DNA of 64,000 bases from Candidatus Ruminococcus avistercoris (GCA_019120315.1 DWVJ01000008.1:39268-103267), one strand, 5' to 3'; positions 1 to 8,900 are shown, counted from the first letter of the stretch. The notes: generated by a model not told the origin, from the sequence alone. Translations and numbers: made by a program.

Positions 1-267
1 GTGCTGCGGGCGGCGCTGGTTACGATCCTCACGCTGCTGGCCCTTTCCATTGGAAATCTCCTGGGAGGAACGGCCATCGTGGAATCCATTTTCATGTGGG
101 ACGGGGTGGGAAAGCTGGCAGTGGACGCCATTAATATGCGGGATTATCCCGTCATCCAGGCCTATGTGGTCTGGATGGCGCTGATCTATGTGGCGGTCAA
201 TCTGGTCACTGATCTGACTTACAGTCTGCTGGATCCCAGAATCCGGCCGGGAGGTGAGGACGCATGA
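1..267 (+). CDS. ABC transporter permease, DppB/NikB type (C-terminal fragment)
   Basis: This is the last 88 residues of an inner-membrane permease of the peptide/nickel ABC importer family; the true start lies upstream of the window. It shows the C-terminal arrangement of DppB/NikB proteins: a loop with G-G-T-A-I-V-E-S-I-F, a V-W-M-A-L-I-Y-V-A-V-N membrane segment, and the closing D-L-x-Y-x-L-L-D-P-R-I-R signature. Its stop overlaps the start of the next permease by 4 bases (ATGA), so the two are translationally coupled and probably form a heterodimer. The family call is firm; the substrate cannot be read from this fragment. Confidence 0.88.
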   Translation: MLRAALVTILTLLALSIGNLLGGTAIVESIFMWDGVGKLAVDAINMRDYPVIQAYVVWMALIYVAVNLVTDLTYSLLDPRIRPGGEDA

Positions 268-1127
268 GCAGCGGTAAGGTAACAGTTCGCGGGCAGAGAA
301 GAAAAAAAAATCACACCAAAGCCAGGCTGATCCTGTTCGGAGCGCTGGTGCTCCTGTTGATTCTGGCGGCCATATTTGCTGAAACGCTATGTCCTTACGA
401 TCCCAATCAGCAGGATCTTTCTGCGGCGCTTCAGCCGCCGGGAGCCGGTCATCTTTTTGGTACGGATCGGTATGGAAGGGATATGCTTTCCAGGGTGATC
501 GTCGGTGCCCGGGTCAGCATATTTTCCGCGCTGATCCTGGTAGCAGTGATTGCAGCCGCAGGGACTCTGATCGGTATGATCTGCGGTTACATTCAGGGGG
601 CGGCGGACAGTATCATTATGCGCATCGCAGATATCTGTCTGGCATTTCCGGGTCTGGTGTTTGCCTTGGCGATTGCGGCTGTTTTAAACGGCGGCGTGGG
701 AAATGCCGTGATTGCCCTGGCGGTGATCAGCTGGCCCAAATATGCGAGGATTGCCAGGGGACAGACCCTGGCGGTGAAAAGTTCGGAGTATATCGCGGCA
801 GCCCGTCTTGCGGGGAGCACGCCGCTGAAGATTTTGTTTTGCCATATTCTTCCCAATATCATCGGGCCGGTGCTGGTGACAGCCATGCTGGATATCGGGA
901 CCATGATGATGGAGATTGCGGCCCTGTCTTTTCTGGGGCTGGGCGCAAAACCGCCCACGGCAGAGTGGGGAAGTATGATGAGCGAAGGAAGAAGTATGCT
1001 GCAGACTTATCCCTGGACGGTGCTGACGCCGGGTATTGCCATTTTTATTTCTGTTGTATTGTTTAACCTGCTGGGAGATACGATCCGGGATTATGCGGAT
1101 CCCGGCAATGGAAGCAGACAAGGATGA
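264..1127 (+). CDS. ABC transporter permease, DppC/NikC type
   Basis: A 287-residue inner-membrane permease. It has an N-terminal cytoplasmic basic stretch (RRKKNHTKAR), a first membrane helix, the G-T-D-x-x-G-R-D-M-L-S-R motif after it that is typical of DppC/NikC/OppC proteins, and the EAA-type loop near residues 170-190 (A-A-R-L-A-G-S-T) that contacts the ATPases. Length matches the family. It overlaps the upstream permease by 4 bases and is followed 15 bases later by the binding-protein gene, so permeases and receptor are co-transcribed. It should pair with the partial permease as the translocation channel. Confidence 0.93.
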   Translation: MSSGKVTVRGQRRKKNHTKARLILFGALVLLLILAAIFAETLCPYDPNQQDLSAALQPPGAGHLFGTDRYGRDMLSRVIVGARVSIFSALILVAVIAAAGTLIGMICGYIQGAADSIIMRIADICLAFPGLVFALAIAAVLNGGVGNAVIALAVISWPKYARIARGQTLAVKSSEYIAAARLAGSTPLKILFCHILPNIIGPVLVTAMLDIGTMMMEIAALSFLGLGAKPPTAEWGSMMSEGRSMLQTYPWTVLTPGIAIFISVVLFNLLGDTIRDYADPGNGSRQG

Positions 1128-1142
1128 CGAGGAGGAAAGATA

Positions 1143-2720
1143 ATGAAAAAGAGGAAAAGCGCTCTGCTGCTGGCAGCGGTTCTGACGGCATCGCTTCTGA
1201 CAGCCTGCAGTCCCGGCGCGCAGGAGGGACAGGAAGAGACTGCCAAAAGTGAAGGAGAAGCCCAAGAAAAGACCTTTATTTTCGGAGATACAACTTTTAA
1301 TGCCGAGAACGGCGAGGCAGACATCAATCCCCATAAAGACAGCGGAGGCTGGCCCTGTATCCGTTACGGCGTGGGGGAGACGCTGTTTCGTTTTTCAGAT
1401 ACCATGGAAATCGAACCCTGGCTGGCCACCGACTATCAGAATCCGGATGAGCTGACCTGGGTGATTACGCTGCGGGATGGCGTGACATTTTCCAATGGAC
1501 GTCCCATGGATGCCGAGGCGGTAAAGGAATGTCTGGACGCGCTGACAGCGGATCATGAGCGGGCAGCCGGCGATCTGCATATAGCGCAGATTACAGCGGA
1601 TGGACAGACTCTGACGATCCGGACGGAGGAACCGGTGCCGGCGCTGATCAATTATTTGGCCGATCCCTATGGTTGTATCATCGATATGGACGCCGGAATC
1701 AGCGAGGAAGGAATCGTCGTCGGTACGGGGCCTTACCAGGCGGTGTCTCTGGAGACAGATACCCGTCTGGAACTGGTAAAAAACGAAAATTACTGGGATG
1801 GCGAACCGAAGATTGACAGGATTACTGTGCGCACTATTTCCGACGGTGATACGCTGACCATGGCGCTGCAGTCCGGCGAGATCGATGCGGCTTACGGTAT
1901 GCCTTATGCCAGCTATCCTCTTTTTGACAACGATCAGTATACATTCAGCAGCACAGCCACCAGCCGGGTCTTTTTCGGCGCCATGAATTATGAAAGCGAG
2001 ATCACATCTGATCCGGCGGTACGGGAAGCGATCGTGCTGGGAATTGACAAGGAAAGTTTTGTGAAAACGCTGCTGGGCGGAAACGGATATCCGGCCACAG
2101 GCGTATATCCCGACAGCTTTACTTTCGGCGGGGAAGCGGTGAGGGAGGATTCCTATGATCCCCAAAAGGCTGCGAAGATCCTGGAGGAGGCCGGATGGAA
2201 GGATACAGATGGCGACGGCGTCAGGGAGAAAGACGGAAAAACACTGACGCTGCGGTGGCTGACCTATCCCAGCCGGCAGGAACTGCCGCTGCTGGCGGAA
2301 GCGGCTCAGGCCACGCTGGGTGATATTGGCTTTGATGTGGAGATTAACAGCACGGCGGATCACAACAGTATACGGGTGGATACTTCCGCATGGGATATCT
2401 ACGTGAGCGCTTTTGTGACGGCGCCCACGGGAGATCCGGAGTACTTTTTCAACTATCATTGCCTGGATGACTCCGCACAGAATGACGGTCATTACCACAA
2501 TGATCAGCTGGAAGAATTGGCAGAGGAGCTGTCAAAGACTTTTGACGTACAAAAACGCAGTGAACTTGCGGTGCAGATGCAGCAGATTATCCTGGACGAC
2601 AACGCCTATGTGTTCTGTTCCCATCTGCGGATGACCATGATTTCCAGAGCCAATGTGACCGGGCTTACGGCTCATCCCTGCGATTACTATGAGATCACGG
2701 CAGATCTGGATATCAACTGA
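1143..2720 (+). CDS. ABC transporter substrate-binding lipoprotein, SBP family 5 (nickel/peptide)
   Basis: A 525-residue extracellular receptor lipoprotein. The N-terminus is a lipoprotein signal (KKRKSALLLAAVLTAS followed by LLTAC), with the lipobox Cys at about residue 22, then a charged linker. The mature part carries SBP_bac_5 features: N-P-H-K-D near the start, L-R-D-G-V-T-F-S-N-G-R-P at about 115, and G-T-G-P-Y at about 195. The N-P-H-K-D...I-R-Y-G-V-G-E-T-L-F segment resembles NikA-type receptors more than OppA, which I infer, together with the short ATPases, to mean a nickel/metallophore or small-peptide substrate. It sits between the permease and ATPase genes. Confidence 0.88.
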   Translation: MKKRKSALLLAAVLTASLLTACSPGAQEGQEETAKSEGEAQEKTFIFGDTTFNAENGEADINPHKDSGGWPCIRYGVGETLFRFSDTMEIEPWLATDYQNPDELTWVITLRDGVTFSNGRPMDAEAVKECLDALTADHERAAGDLHIAQITADGQTLTIRTEEPVPALINYLADPYGCIIDMDAGISEEGIVVGTGPYQAVSLETDTRLELVKNENYWDGEPKIDRITVRTISDGDTLTMALQSGEIDAAYGMPYASYPLFDNDQYTFSSTATSRVFFGAMNYESEITSDPAVREAIVLGIDKESFVKTLLGGNGYPATGVYPDSFTFGGEAVREDSYDPQKAAKILEEAGWKDTDGDGVREKDGKTLTLRWLTYPSRQELPLLAEAAQATLGDIGFDVEINSTADHNSIRVDTSAWDIYVSAFVTAPTGDPEYFFNYHCLDDSAQNDGHYHNDQLEELAEELSKTFDVQKRSELAVQMQQIILDDNAYVFCSHLRMTMISRANVTGLTAHPCDYYEITADLDIN

Positions 2721-2735
2721 GGATGGAGTGGATAG

Positions 2736-3518
2736 ATGGAACAAAGACTGATCTATGATTCGGTGGAAATCTGTTATAACGGCAGACCGGCTGTCCGGGA
2801 TATCAGCTTTTCCCTCTGTCCGGGAGAAATTCTGGGTATTGTGGGAGAATCGGGTTCCGGAAAGAGCACGCTGATCCGGGCGGCGCTGGGGATACTGGGA
2901 CAGGGCGGGATGGTGACGAAGGGAGATATCTGGTTTGCAGGACAGAATCTTCCGGAAGTACCGGAACGCAGGATGCGTTTGATCCGTGGGGCGAAAATAG
3001 GTATGATTTTCCAGGATGCCGGTGATTCCCTTTGCCCGGTCCGTACCATAGGGGATCAGATATACGAAAGTCTGGCAGCGCATGAAAAACTGAATCGTCA
3101 GAAGTCGGACCGGCGGGCTGGCGAACTGCTGGCCAGTCTGGGATTTTCTGACAGCAAAAGGATTCTGGAAAGTTATCCCTTTGAATTATCCGGCGGTATG
3201 AAGCAGCGTGTCGGCGCCGCGATGGCCATGCTGCCCAATCCTTCCGTACTGCTGGCGGATGAACCGACCAGTGCGCTGGATGTGACGGTACAAAAACAGA
3301 TGGTGGAAGAAATGCTTTTGTTTCGCAGGCGATACGGTACGTCCATTATTCTGGTAACCCATAATATCGGTGTGGTATCTGCCATGGCGGATACGGTACT
3401 GGTGCTGCGGGAAGGAGAAGCAGTGGAATACGGGGAAGCAGAAAAAGTACTGCGGGAACCGAGGGAAGCTTATACCCGGGAACTGCTTCTGGCAGCGCCC
3501 CGGCTTCGGAGGAAATAG
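2736..3518 (+). CDS. ABC transporter ATP-binding protein, DppD/NikD type
   Basis: A 260-residue cytoplasmic ATPase. Walker A is GESGSGKST at residues 37-45; a Q-loop (F-Q-D), an L-S-G-G-M-K-Q-R signature and Walker B (L-L-A-D-E-P-T-S-A-L-D) follow. It lacks the long C-terminal extension of OppD/DppD, and its length fits NikD-like subunits. The gene starts 15 bases after the receptor stop, with a weak purine-rich site, and abuts the next ATPase gene. It energises the importer together with that partner. Confidence 0.93.
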   Translation: MEQRLIYDSVEICYNGRPAVRDISFSLCPGEILGIVGESGSGKSTLIRAALGILGQGGMVTKGDIWFAGQNLPEVPERRMRLIRGAKIGMIFQDAGDSLCPVRTIGDQIYESLAAHEKLNRQKSDRRAGELLASLGFSDSKRILESYPFELSGGMKQRVGAAMAMLPNPSVLLADEPTSALDVTVQKQMVEEMLLFRRRYGTSIILVTHNIGVVSAMADTVLVLREGEAVEYGEAEKVLREPREAYTRELLLAAPRLRRK

Positions 3519-4277
3519 ATGGAACCTGTACTTGAAGTGAAAAATCTGACCAAGATATTTAAAAGAGGCGGACAGGAAGATCTGGCAGCGGTGAAAAATG
3601 TGAGTTTCTGCCTGTATCCGGGAGAAATCCTGGGTATCGTAGGAGAATCGGGCTCGGGGAAAAGTACGGCGGCAAGGATGATTACCCGGCTGATCAAGGC
3701 GGATTCCGGCAGGATCCTGCTGAGGCAGGAAGACATTACAGAGGTGAGAGGGAAACGTCTGCGGCAGATTTACCAGCGGATTCAGATGGTGTTTCAGTCG
3801 CCGGCTGCATCCTTTGATCCGCGGCGTACGCTGGGAGACGGGATCGGTGAAGGTCTGCGAAACAGCGGGATTTCCAGACAGGAGGCCAGACGGCAGGTGC
3901 GGGAACTTTTGCTAAGATGCGGTTTAAAGGAAGAATTTGCCGGGCGGTATCCCCATGAGGTCAGCGGCGGTCAGTGTCAGAGAGCGGCCATTGCCAGAGC
4001 CCTGGCGATGCAGCCTGAGATCCTGATCTGCGATGAGGCCACCAGCGCATTGGATGTCACCGTACAAAGACAGATTGTGGAACTGTTGACGCAGCTGAGG
4101 AAAGAGCAGAAAATGGCCTGCCTGTTTATCTGCCATGATCTGGCTCTGGTACAGAATTTCTGTGATCGGGTATTGGTTATGTATGAAGGGAAAATCGTGG
4201 AAGAGGGGACGCCGGATGAGGTGATTATGCAGCCTAAGACGGAATATACCAGAACGCTGGTGGAGGCGGTTCTGTAG
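3519..4277 (+). CDS. ABC transporter ATP-binding protein, DppF/NikE type
   Basis: A 252-residue ATPase, second of the pair. Walker A is GESGSGKST at residues 42-50; the protein also has the F-Q-S-P Q-loop, V-S-G-G-Q-C-Q-R signature and L-I-C-D-E-A-T-S-A-L-D Walker B. The start ATG follows the upstream stop directly, and GGAGG in the end of the upstream gene serves as ribosome site. It is short like NikE. It is the last gene of the transporter operon, followed by a strong hairpin. Confidence 0.93.
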   Translation: MEPVLEVKNLTKIFKRGGQEDLAAVKNVSFCLYPGEILGIVGESGSGKSTAARMITRLIKADSGRILLRQEDITEVRGKRLRQIYQRIQMVFQSPAASFDPRRTLGDGIGEGLRNSGISRQEARRQVRELLLRCGLKEEFAGRYPHEVSGGQCQRAAIARALAMQPEILICDEATSALDVTVQRQIVELLTQLRKEQKMACLFICHDLALVQNFCDRVLVMYEGKIVEEGTPDEVIMQPKTEYTRTLVEAVL

Positions 4278-4293
4278 GAGAATAAAAGAAAAG

Positions 4294-4320
4294 GGAAGGA
4301 GCGCCGACGGCGCTCCTTCC
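4294..4320. terminator. Bidirectional intrinsic terminator between ABC operon and scrK
   Basis: A perfect 12-bp stem (GGAAGGAGCGCC / GGCGCTCCTTCC) with a 3-base loop lies between two convergent operons. The A-rich side (AATAAAAGAAAA) lies on its left, so the U-tract is best for leftward transcripts from the sucrose operon. It probably also stops the rightward ABC operon. Confidence 0.82.
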
Positions 4321-4326
4321 GGCAGT

Positions 4327-5298
4327 TTACGGACACTGCATATCTCCGGCAGCGGGATAGGAGGCGATGGCTCCTTCCTTTTGCACACTGCAGGCACAGT
4401 AACGGTTGGAAAAGTCCAGCATGGTTTCCAGCTCCCTGGCAGACAGGGTGGAAAGGGTTTTTGCATCAAGCCCCCGGCTGAAAAGCTGATACAGGAAAGA
4501 GCCGATAAAGGCGTCGCCGGCTCCGGTGGTATCGACTGCTTTTACCGATATGCCAGGGGACTGGGCACAGGCCTCCCGGGTGCAGGCAAAAGCGCCTTTT
4601 GCGCCTTCCGTGTAGACGATCAGCTGTACCCGTCCCTGGAAGAGTAAAGGCCTGGCTTCTTCGATATCGTGACAGCCGGTGAGGAAAAACAATTCCTCAT
4701 CAGAAAGTTTCAGTACATCTGCCAGAGGAAGGAATTCCAGAACAGCTTTTTTTAAAGCTTCATCGTCATTCCAGAGAGGTCTTCTCAGGTTCGGGTCGAA
4801 GCTGATCAGCATACCGGCTTTTTCTGCCAGAGAGATGGCTTTGCGGTGAGATTCCTTCATGGGGTAATCTCCCAGAGACACAGAGCAAAAATGCAGGCCG
4901 AAGCCATCGTCAAACCAGTCAGGCAAGATCCGGGAAGGCTCCAGCAGCATATCGGCTCCGGGTTTGCGGTAAAAAGAAAATTCCCGGTTTCCGTCTTCTT
5001 TCAGCGCTACGAAAGCCAGTGAAGTATTGGCTTTTTCTGTCCGGCTGACTGCCTCGCAGCCGATGCCGCAGCGGCGGAAATCTTCCAGTATCTTATCGCC
5101 GAAGGGATCCATGCCAAGCTGGGTAATCATCCGGGCGCGGCCGCCAAGTTTGACGAAAGCGCCGCAGACATTGGCAGGCGCGCCGCCCACTACCGGGTGA
5201 AAAGACGATACGTCTTTGATGTGTTTTCCGGTCTGTCCGGGAATGAAATCAATCAGTGCTTCACCGATTGCCAGCAGAGTATTTTTTTTCGTTTTCAT
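4327..5298 (-). CDS. scrK: Fructokinase (PfkB/ribokinase family)
   Basis: A 323-residue sugar kinase. It phosphorylates the free fructose released when sucrose-6-phosphate is hydrolysed. Visible PfkB features are the N-terminal G-E-A-L-I-D-F-I-P strand, the G-G-A-P-A-N-V motif near residue 38, and the C-terminal D-T-T-G-A-G-D-A-F-I-G-S signature with the catalytic Asp in GAGD. The ATG at 5298 has GGAGGT 8 bases upstream and overlaps the end of scrB by 38 bases, so translation is probably coupled. It is the last gene of the scrA-scrB-scrK operon. Fructose specificity is inferred from context. Confidence 0.9.
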   Translation of the reverse strand: MKTKKNTLLAIGEALIDFIPGQTGKHIKDVSSFHPVVGGAPANVCGAFVKLGGRARMITQLGMDPFGDKILEDFRRCGIGCEAVSRTEKANTSLAFVALKEDGNREFSFYRKPGADMLLEPSRILPDWFDDGFGLHFCSVSLGDYPMKESHRKAISLAEKAGMLISFDPNLRRPLWNDDEALKKAVLEFLPLADVLKLSDEELFFLTGCHDIEEARPLLFQGRVQLIVYTEGAKGAFACTREACAQSPGISVKAVDTTGAGDAFIGSFLYQLFSRGLDAKTLSTLSARELETMLDFSNRYCACSVQKEGAIASYPAAGDMQCP

Positions 5299-6688
5299 CT
5301 GTTTCTACCTCCATCCTGCGAAGTTCCCAGAACTGCGCGTCCAGAACGGTTCCGGTGACCGTGACGGCGGTGCGGTTCGTATTTTTGGGGAAGTACTTCG
5401 TGGTAAATACCAGTTCTCCATCGTTGATGTAAATTTCCAGCAAAGAGGTATCCTTTAAAATCCGCAGATTTTCCATATGGCCGTCCGGCTGTTTCAGCCG
5501 TGCACAGCGGGAAGTTCTTCCGCATCCGGTACCGTTTAAGAAAGTCAGAGTCACCAGTCCTTTCTGGCAGGTCAGGATCAGATCATCATTGAGACGCACA
5601 GACTGATCAGAACCGCCGAAAGTCAGACACAGATCAAAGGCCGGCGCTTCGATAAAGTCACTGTCCAGAGAAAGCTTCCGGCTGCGCAGCTGTTCCAGTT
5701 CCGGGACAGGATACTGACGCAGAATCCCATCGGAAAAAGACAGCAGGCGGGGGACGGTCAGGGAGTGCTGCCATCCCTCTTTGATAATGGGATCATTTCC
5801 ATAATCCGCCTCTTCGGACATACCGGCCCAGCCAATCAGGATACGGCGTCCCTGCTGGTCGGTGAAGGTCTGCGGGGCATAGAAGTCAAAGCCGTAATCC
5901 AGCTCCCGGAAGTTTGCGGGATGGCAGACATAATCCTTTTGGTCCTCCAGAGTAAAATCGTCACAGACGAAATAACCGGACTGATACAGATTCTGGTACC
6001 GCTCCTGCTGCGCCTCCAGACCCTGGGGGCAGCATAAGAGGAAACGGGTTCCTGCCATCTCAAAAAGATCCGGGCATTCCCACATGTAGCCGAAAGGCTC
6101 ACGGGTGGACATTTCCCTGCACAGCGACCAGGTTTTTTTGTCCGGTGAAGAATAGATCATGACAGCGCCCTGGTCATTTTTCCGGCGGCCGCCCAGAATC
6201 ATATAATACTGTCCGTTTTCTTTCCACACTTTGGGATCCCGCACGTGGCAGGTATAGGATGCAGGATAATCTTCGTTGGAAAGCAGCAGATTTTTCTCTT
6301 TAAAGGTTTCTCCACTGCTGCTTTTAGTATACAACACATTTGCCCCTCTGCCAGCAGAAATATAATCAAAATCTCCCTTTTCTTTTACATTTCCCGTATA
6401 AAACAGTTCCAGAAAACCGTCTTCGGTGAAAGCGCTGCCGGAATAGACTCCGTCCCGGTCCCATTTCGTATCAGGACACAGCGCCGTTCCGAGGAACTTC
6501 CAGCGGATCAGATCCGGGGACACATAGTGCCCCCAGAATTTGCGCCCGCCCAGAGGGCTTTCTGGCGCATACTGAAAAAAAACGTGATATCTGCCGCGGT
6601 ATTCACATAATCCATTGGGATCATTGAGCCAGCCGGCGGGCGGCGTCAGATGAAAATAAAGTCGATACGTTTCATTCGTTTCATTCAT
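5261..6688 (-). CDS. scrB: Sucrose-6-phosphate hydrolase (GH32)
   Basis: A 475-residue cytoplasmic beta-fructofuranosidase that splits sucrose-6-phosphate into glucose-6-phosphate and fructose. The GH32 catalytic residues are visible: the nucleophile D23 in W-L-N-D-P-N-G, the transition-state stabiliser D151 in R-D-P, and the acid/base E204 in E-C-P-D. A C-terminal beta-sandwich domain follows. There is no signal peptide, which fits intracellular hydrolysis of PTS product. It overlaps the PTS gene by 8 bases and the kinase gene by 38. Confidence 0.93.
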   Translation of the reverse strand: MNETNETYRLYFHLTPPAGWLNDPNGLCEYRGRYHVFFQYAPESPLGGRKFWGHYVSPDLIRWKFLGTALCPDTKWDRDGVYSGSAFTEDGFLELFYTGNVKEKGDFDYISAGRGANVLYTKSSSGETFKEKNLLLSNEDYPASYTCHVRDPKVWKENGQYYMILGGRRKNDQGAVMIYSSPDKKTWSLCREMSTREPFGYMWECPDLFEMAGTRFLLCCPQGLEAQQERYQNLYQSGYFVCDDFTLEDQKDYVCHPANFRELDYGFDFYAPQTFTDQQGRRILIGWAGMSEEADYGNDPIIKEGWQHSLTVPRLLSFSDGILRQYPVPELEQLRSRKLSLDSDFIEAPAFDLCLTFGGSDQSVRLNDDLILTCQKGLVTLTFLNGTGCGRTSRCARLKQPDGHMENLRILKDTSLLEIYINDGELVFTTKYFPKNTNRTAVTVTGTVLDAQFWELRRMEVETDENEKKYSAGNR

Positions 6689-8594
6689 TTGCCTTTTCCA
6701 CCTCCAGTATCGGATCCATAAAAGAAATATCTCCCGGTTTTGCAGTCATGACAACCTGCTTATAGCTGTCGGAATTAGTGATGATCACCGGTGTGGTCGT
6801 GTCGTAACCGGCCTGACGGATCTGCTCCAGGTCGGCAGTCAGCAGCAGCTGTCCGGCTTTCACGGTATCGCCCTGGGAAACATGAGCGGTGAAGGGGGCT
6901 CCCTTTAATTCCACTGTGTTGATACCCACATGAATCAGCAGATCCATACCGTCTTCGGAAGTTATGCCGATGGCATGGCCGGTGTCAAAAAGGACTGTGA
7001 CGGTTCCGTTGACGGGAGAGACGATGTTTCCGCTTTCCGGTATGACAGCCATGCCCTTTCCCAGTACTCCGGAGGCGAAGGTATCATCGGGGACTTCGGA
7101 CAGCGGGATAGAACGGCCCTCCATGGGACTGCCGACGATGGTGGATGCCGGATTTCCTTTTGGCAGGGCTGCTGTCTTTTCTTCTGTGTGTCCGGTTTCG
7201 GGAACAGGTACGTCTGTCGCTGTTTTCGGGTCATGGTATAAGATCCAGGAAACGATAAAAGCGGCAGCGAAGGATACCAGCATCACCAGAGCATACTGGA
7301 AAGCATAATCGGTGGTGATCAGAAAACCGAAAATGCCGGTGATGCCGTAAGCGGTAGCGCCTACTTTGAACAGTCCGGCCACCAGACCGCCGCAGGCGCC
7401 GCCGATGCAGCCGGCGATAAAGGGTTTCATGTAGCGGATGTTGACGCCGAAGATAGCCGGTTCTGTAATCCCCAGGAAAGCGGAAAGGGATGCGGGAAGC
7501 GCGATGGATTTCGTCTTTTTATTTCTTGTTTTCAGCGCCAGCGCCAGTGCGGCGGCTCCCTGGCCCACATTGGCGGCTGTGGCCAGCGGCATCCAGGTAT
7601 TTAATCCGGTGCTGCTTAAAAGGCCGGCTTCCAGGGCGTTGTACATATGATGAACACCGGCCACCACGGTGGGAGCATAGGCGGCGCCGATAAGGCAGCC
7701 GCCGATACCGAAGGGAACGGCAATCAGTGCCTGGGCTCCGGCCAGAACGTAGTTTTCGATGGTGGAAAAGACCGGACCGATGACCGTCAGTGTCAGGTAG
7801 CCGGTTACCAGTACCGTCACCAGAGGGGTGACGAACAGGTCGATGATCTCCGGTACAATTTTGTGCAGTTTCTTTTCCAGGGCTGACATCAGCCACACGG
7901 CGATGACTACGGGGATCACGTGTCCCTGGTAGCCCACCAGATTGATGTCATACAGTCCGAACCACGCGGAAGCGGTGGGGATGTCAGCGGGATCCATGCC
8001 GGCTACGCTCCAGGCATTCAAAAGATCCGTATGGATCATAATCATACCGATGACGGCGCCCAGGAAAAGATTGCCGCCAAAGGTTCTGGCAGCGCTGATG
8101 GCGATCAGAATGGGCAAAAAGACGAAAGCCGCGTTGCTGAACAGATGGATGATCGTATAGGTTCCGGATTCCGTCATGGACGGCCATACGTTGGCCAGAC
8201 CTTCCAGAAGACCCATGAGAAGTCCGCTGGCGACGATGGCGGGAATAATGGGTACGAAAATATCTCCCAGCGTTTTGATGGCCCGTTTGAATGGATTCTG
8301 TTTTTTGGCTGCCGCCTGTTTCACCTCGTCTTTGCTGGCTTCGCTGATGCCGGTCAGTTTGACGAATTCATCGTAAACCTTGTTGACCGTGCCGGTACCA
8401 AAGATGATCTGCAGCTGTCCGGCTGCTTCAAACACCCCCTTTACTCCATCGATATTTTCCAGCGCTTCTTTGCTGCATTTTTTATTGTCCGCGATCACCA
8501 GACGCAGTCTGGTGGCGCAGTGTGCGGCGGAGATGATATTTTCCCGGCCGCCGATATGGTCGCAGACTTCCTTTGCCGCTTTTCCATAATCCAT
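6681..8594 (-). CDS. scrA: Sucrose-type PTS transporter EIIBCA
   Basis: A 637-residue three-domain phosphotransferase permease. The IIB domain at the N-terminus has the phosphorylated Cys26 (A-A-H-C-A-T-R-L-R). A IIC membrane domain follows (about 105-455), then a linker, then a glucose-type IIA domain with His540 and His555, 15 residues apart as in IIA-Glc, H555 lying in L-L-I-H-V-G. Substrate identity rests on the adjacent sucrose-6-phosphate hydrolase and fructokinase; beta-glucoside or trehalose permeases look similar. A GGAGG site precedes the ATG. It is the first gene of the operon and lies behind two operators. Confidence 0.9.
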   Translation of the reverse strand: MDYGKAAKEVCDHIGGRENIISAAHCATRLRLVIADNKKCSKEALENIDGVKGVFEAAGQLQIIFGTGTVNKVYDEFVKLTGISEASKDEVKQAAAKKQNPFKRAIKTLGDIFVPIIPAIVASGLLMGLLEGLANVWPSMTESGTYTIIHLFSNAAFVFLPILIAISAARTFGGNLFLGAVIGMIMIHTDLLNAWSVAGMDPADIPTASAWFGLYDINLVGYQGHVIPVVIAVWLMSALEKKLHKIVPEIIDLFVTPLVTVLVTGYLTLTVIGPVFSTIENYVLAGAQALIAVPFGIGGCLIGAAYAPTVVAGVHHMYNALEAGLLSSTGLNTWMPLATAANVGQGAAALALALKTRNKKTKSIALPASLSAFLGITEPAIFGVNIRYMKPFIAGCIGGACGGLVAGLFKVGATAYGITGIFGFLITTDYAFQYALVMLVSFAAAFIVSWILYHDPKTATDVPVPETGHTEEKTAALPKGNPASTIVGSPMEGRSIPLSEVPDDTFASGVLGKGMAVIPESGNIVSPVNGTVTVLFDTGHAIGITSEDGMDLLIHVGINTVELKGAPFTAHVSQGDTVKAGQLLLTADLEQIRQAGYDTTTPVIITNSDSYKQVVMTAKPGDISFMDPILEVEKANE

Positions 8595-8624
8595 ATTTTT
8601 TCCCTCCTACATTTTAAAATATAA

Positions 8625-8638
8625 TGAAAACGTTCTCA
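8625..8638. promoter_or_regulatory. ScrR-type operator O1 (scrA leader)
   Basis: TGAAAACGTTCTCA is a near-perfect 14-bp palindrome around a central CG, one mismatch from the perfect site 66 bp away. It lies in the scrA leader, where LacI-family binding could block transcription or form a loop with the upstream site. Confidence 0.75.
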
Positions 8639-8688
8639 TATATAAAAAACTTATAAATAAAAGAATTTGTTGGAGAATCATTTTTTTA

Positions 8689-8706
8689 TATGAGAACGTT
8701 CTCATA
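8689..8706. promoter_or_regulatory. ScrR-type operator O2, perfect palindrome
   Basis: TATGAGAACGTTCTCATA is a perfect 18-bp palindrome with the central CG typical of LacI-family operators. It lies directly downstream of the predicted scrA -10 box, over the expected start site, so repressor would occlude initiation. It also matches the catabolite-responsive element pattern except at one position, so CcpA could bind too. Confidence 0.85.
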
Positions 8707-8716
8707 AGATGATTTT

Positions 8717-8745
8717 ATTGTAACGGAAGATGGTCAAAAAGTAAA
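8717..8745 (-). promoter_or_regulatory. Predicted scrA promoter
   Basis: On the minus strand TTTACT (8745-8740) and TACAAT (8722-8717) are separated by 17 bp. The -10 is good and the -35 moderate. Its placement just upstream of operator O2 supports it. Confidence 0.6.
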
Positions 8746-8816
8746 CAGAAATACCAGACAAAATTTACTATTCTTTTTTGTGCAATAGTGCAGATGATCA
8801 ATGGCAGGGTCTTGCG

Positions 8817-8845
8817 TTGACATCCTGGTTTGCAGATGCTAAAAT
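8817..8845 (+). promoter_or_regulatory. Predicted scrR promoter
   Basis: TTGACA (8817-8822) and TAAAAT (8840-8845) with a 17-bp spacer make a strong sigma-A promoter ahead of scrR. The region between scrA and scrR (8595-8900) holds this promoter, the scrA promoter and three operators, and no gene. Confidence 0.8.
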
Positions 8846-8850
8846 TTTTG

Positions 8851-8864
8851 TGAAATCGTTCTCG
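8851..8864. promoter_or_regulatory. ScrR-type operator O3 (degenerate)
   Basis: TGAAATCGTTCTCG is a weaker match (three changes) to the O2 palindrome. It sits 6 bp downstream of the scrR -10 box, over the likely start site, which suggests weaker autorepression of scrR. Confidence 0.55.
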
Positions 8865-8900
8865 TATCTGTATGAATAAGAAAGAAAGTGAAGCTGCGGT

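Noticed and set aside
1395..2498. A 367-residue open frame opposite the receptor gene.
   Set aside because: It mirrors a GC-rich coding region; the plus-strand product has a lipoprotein signal and family motifs.
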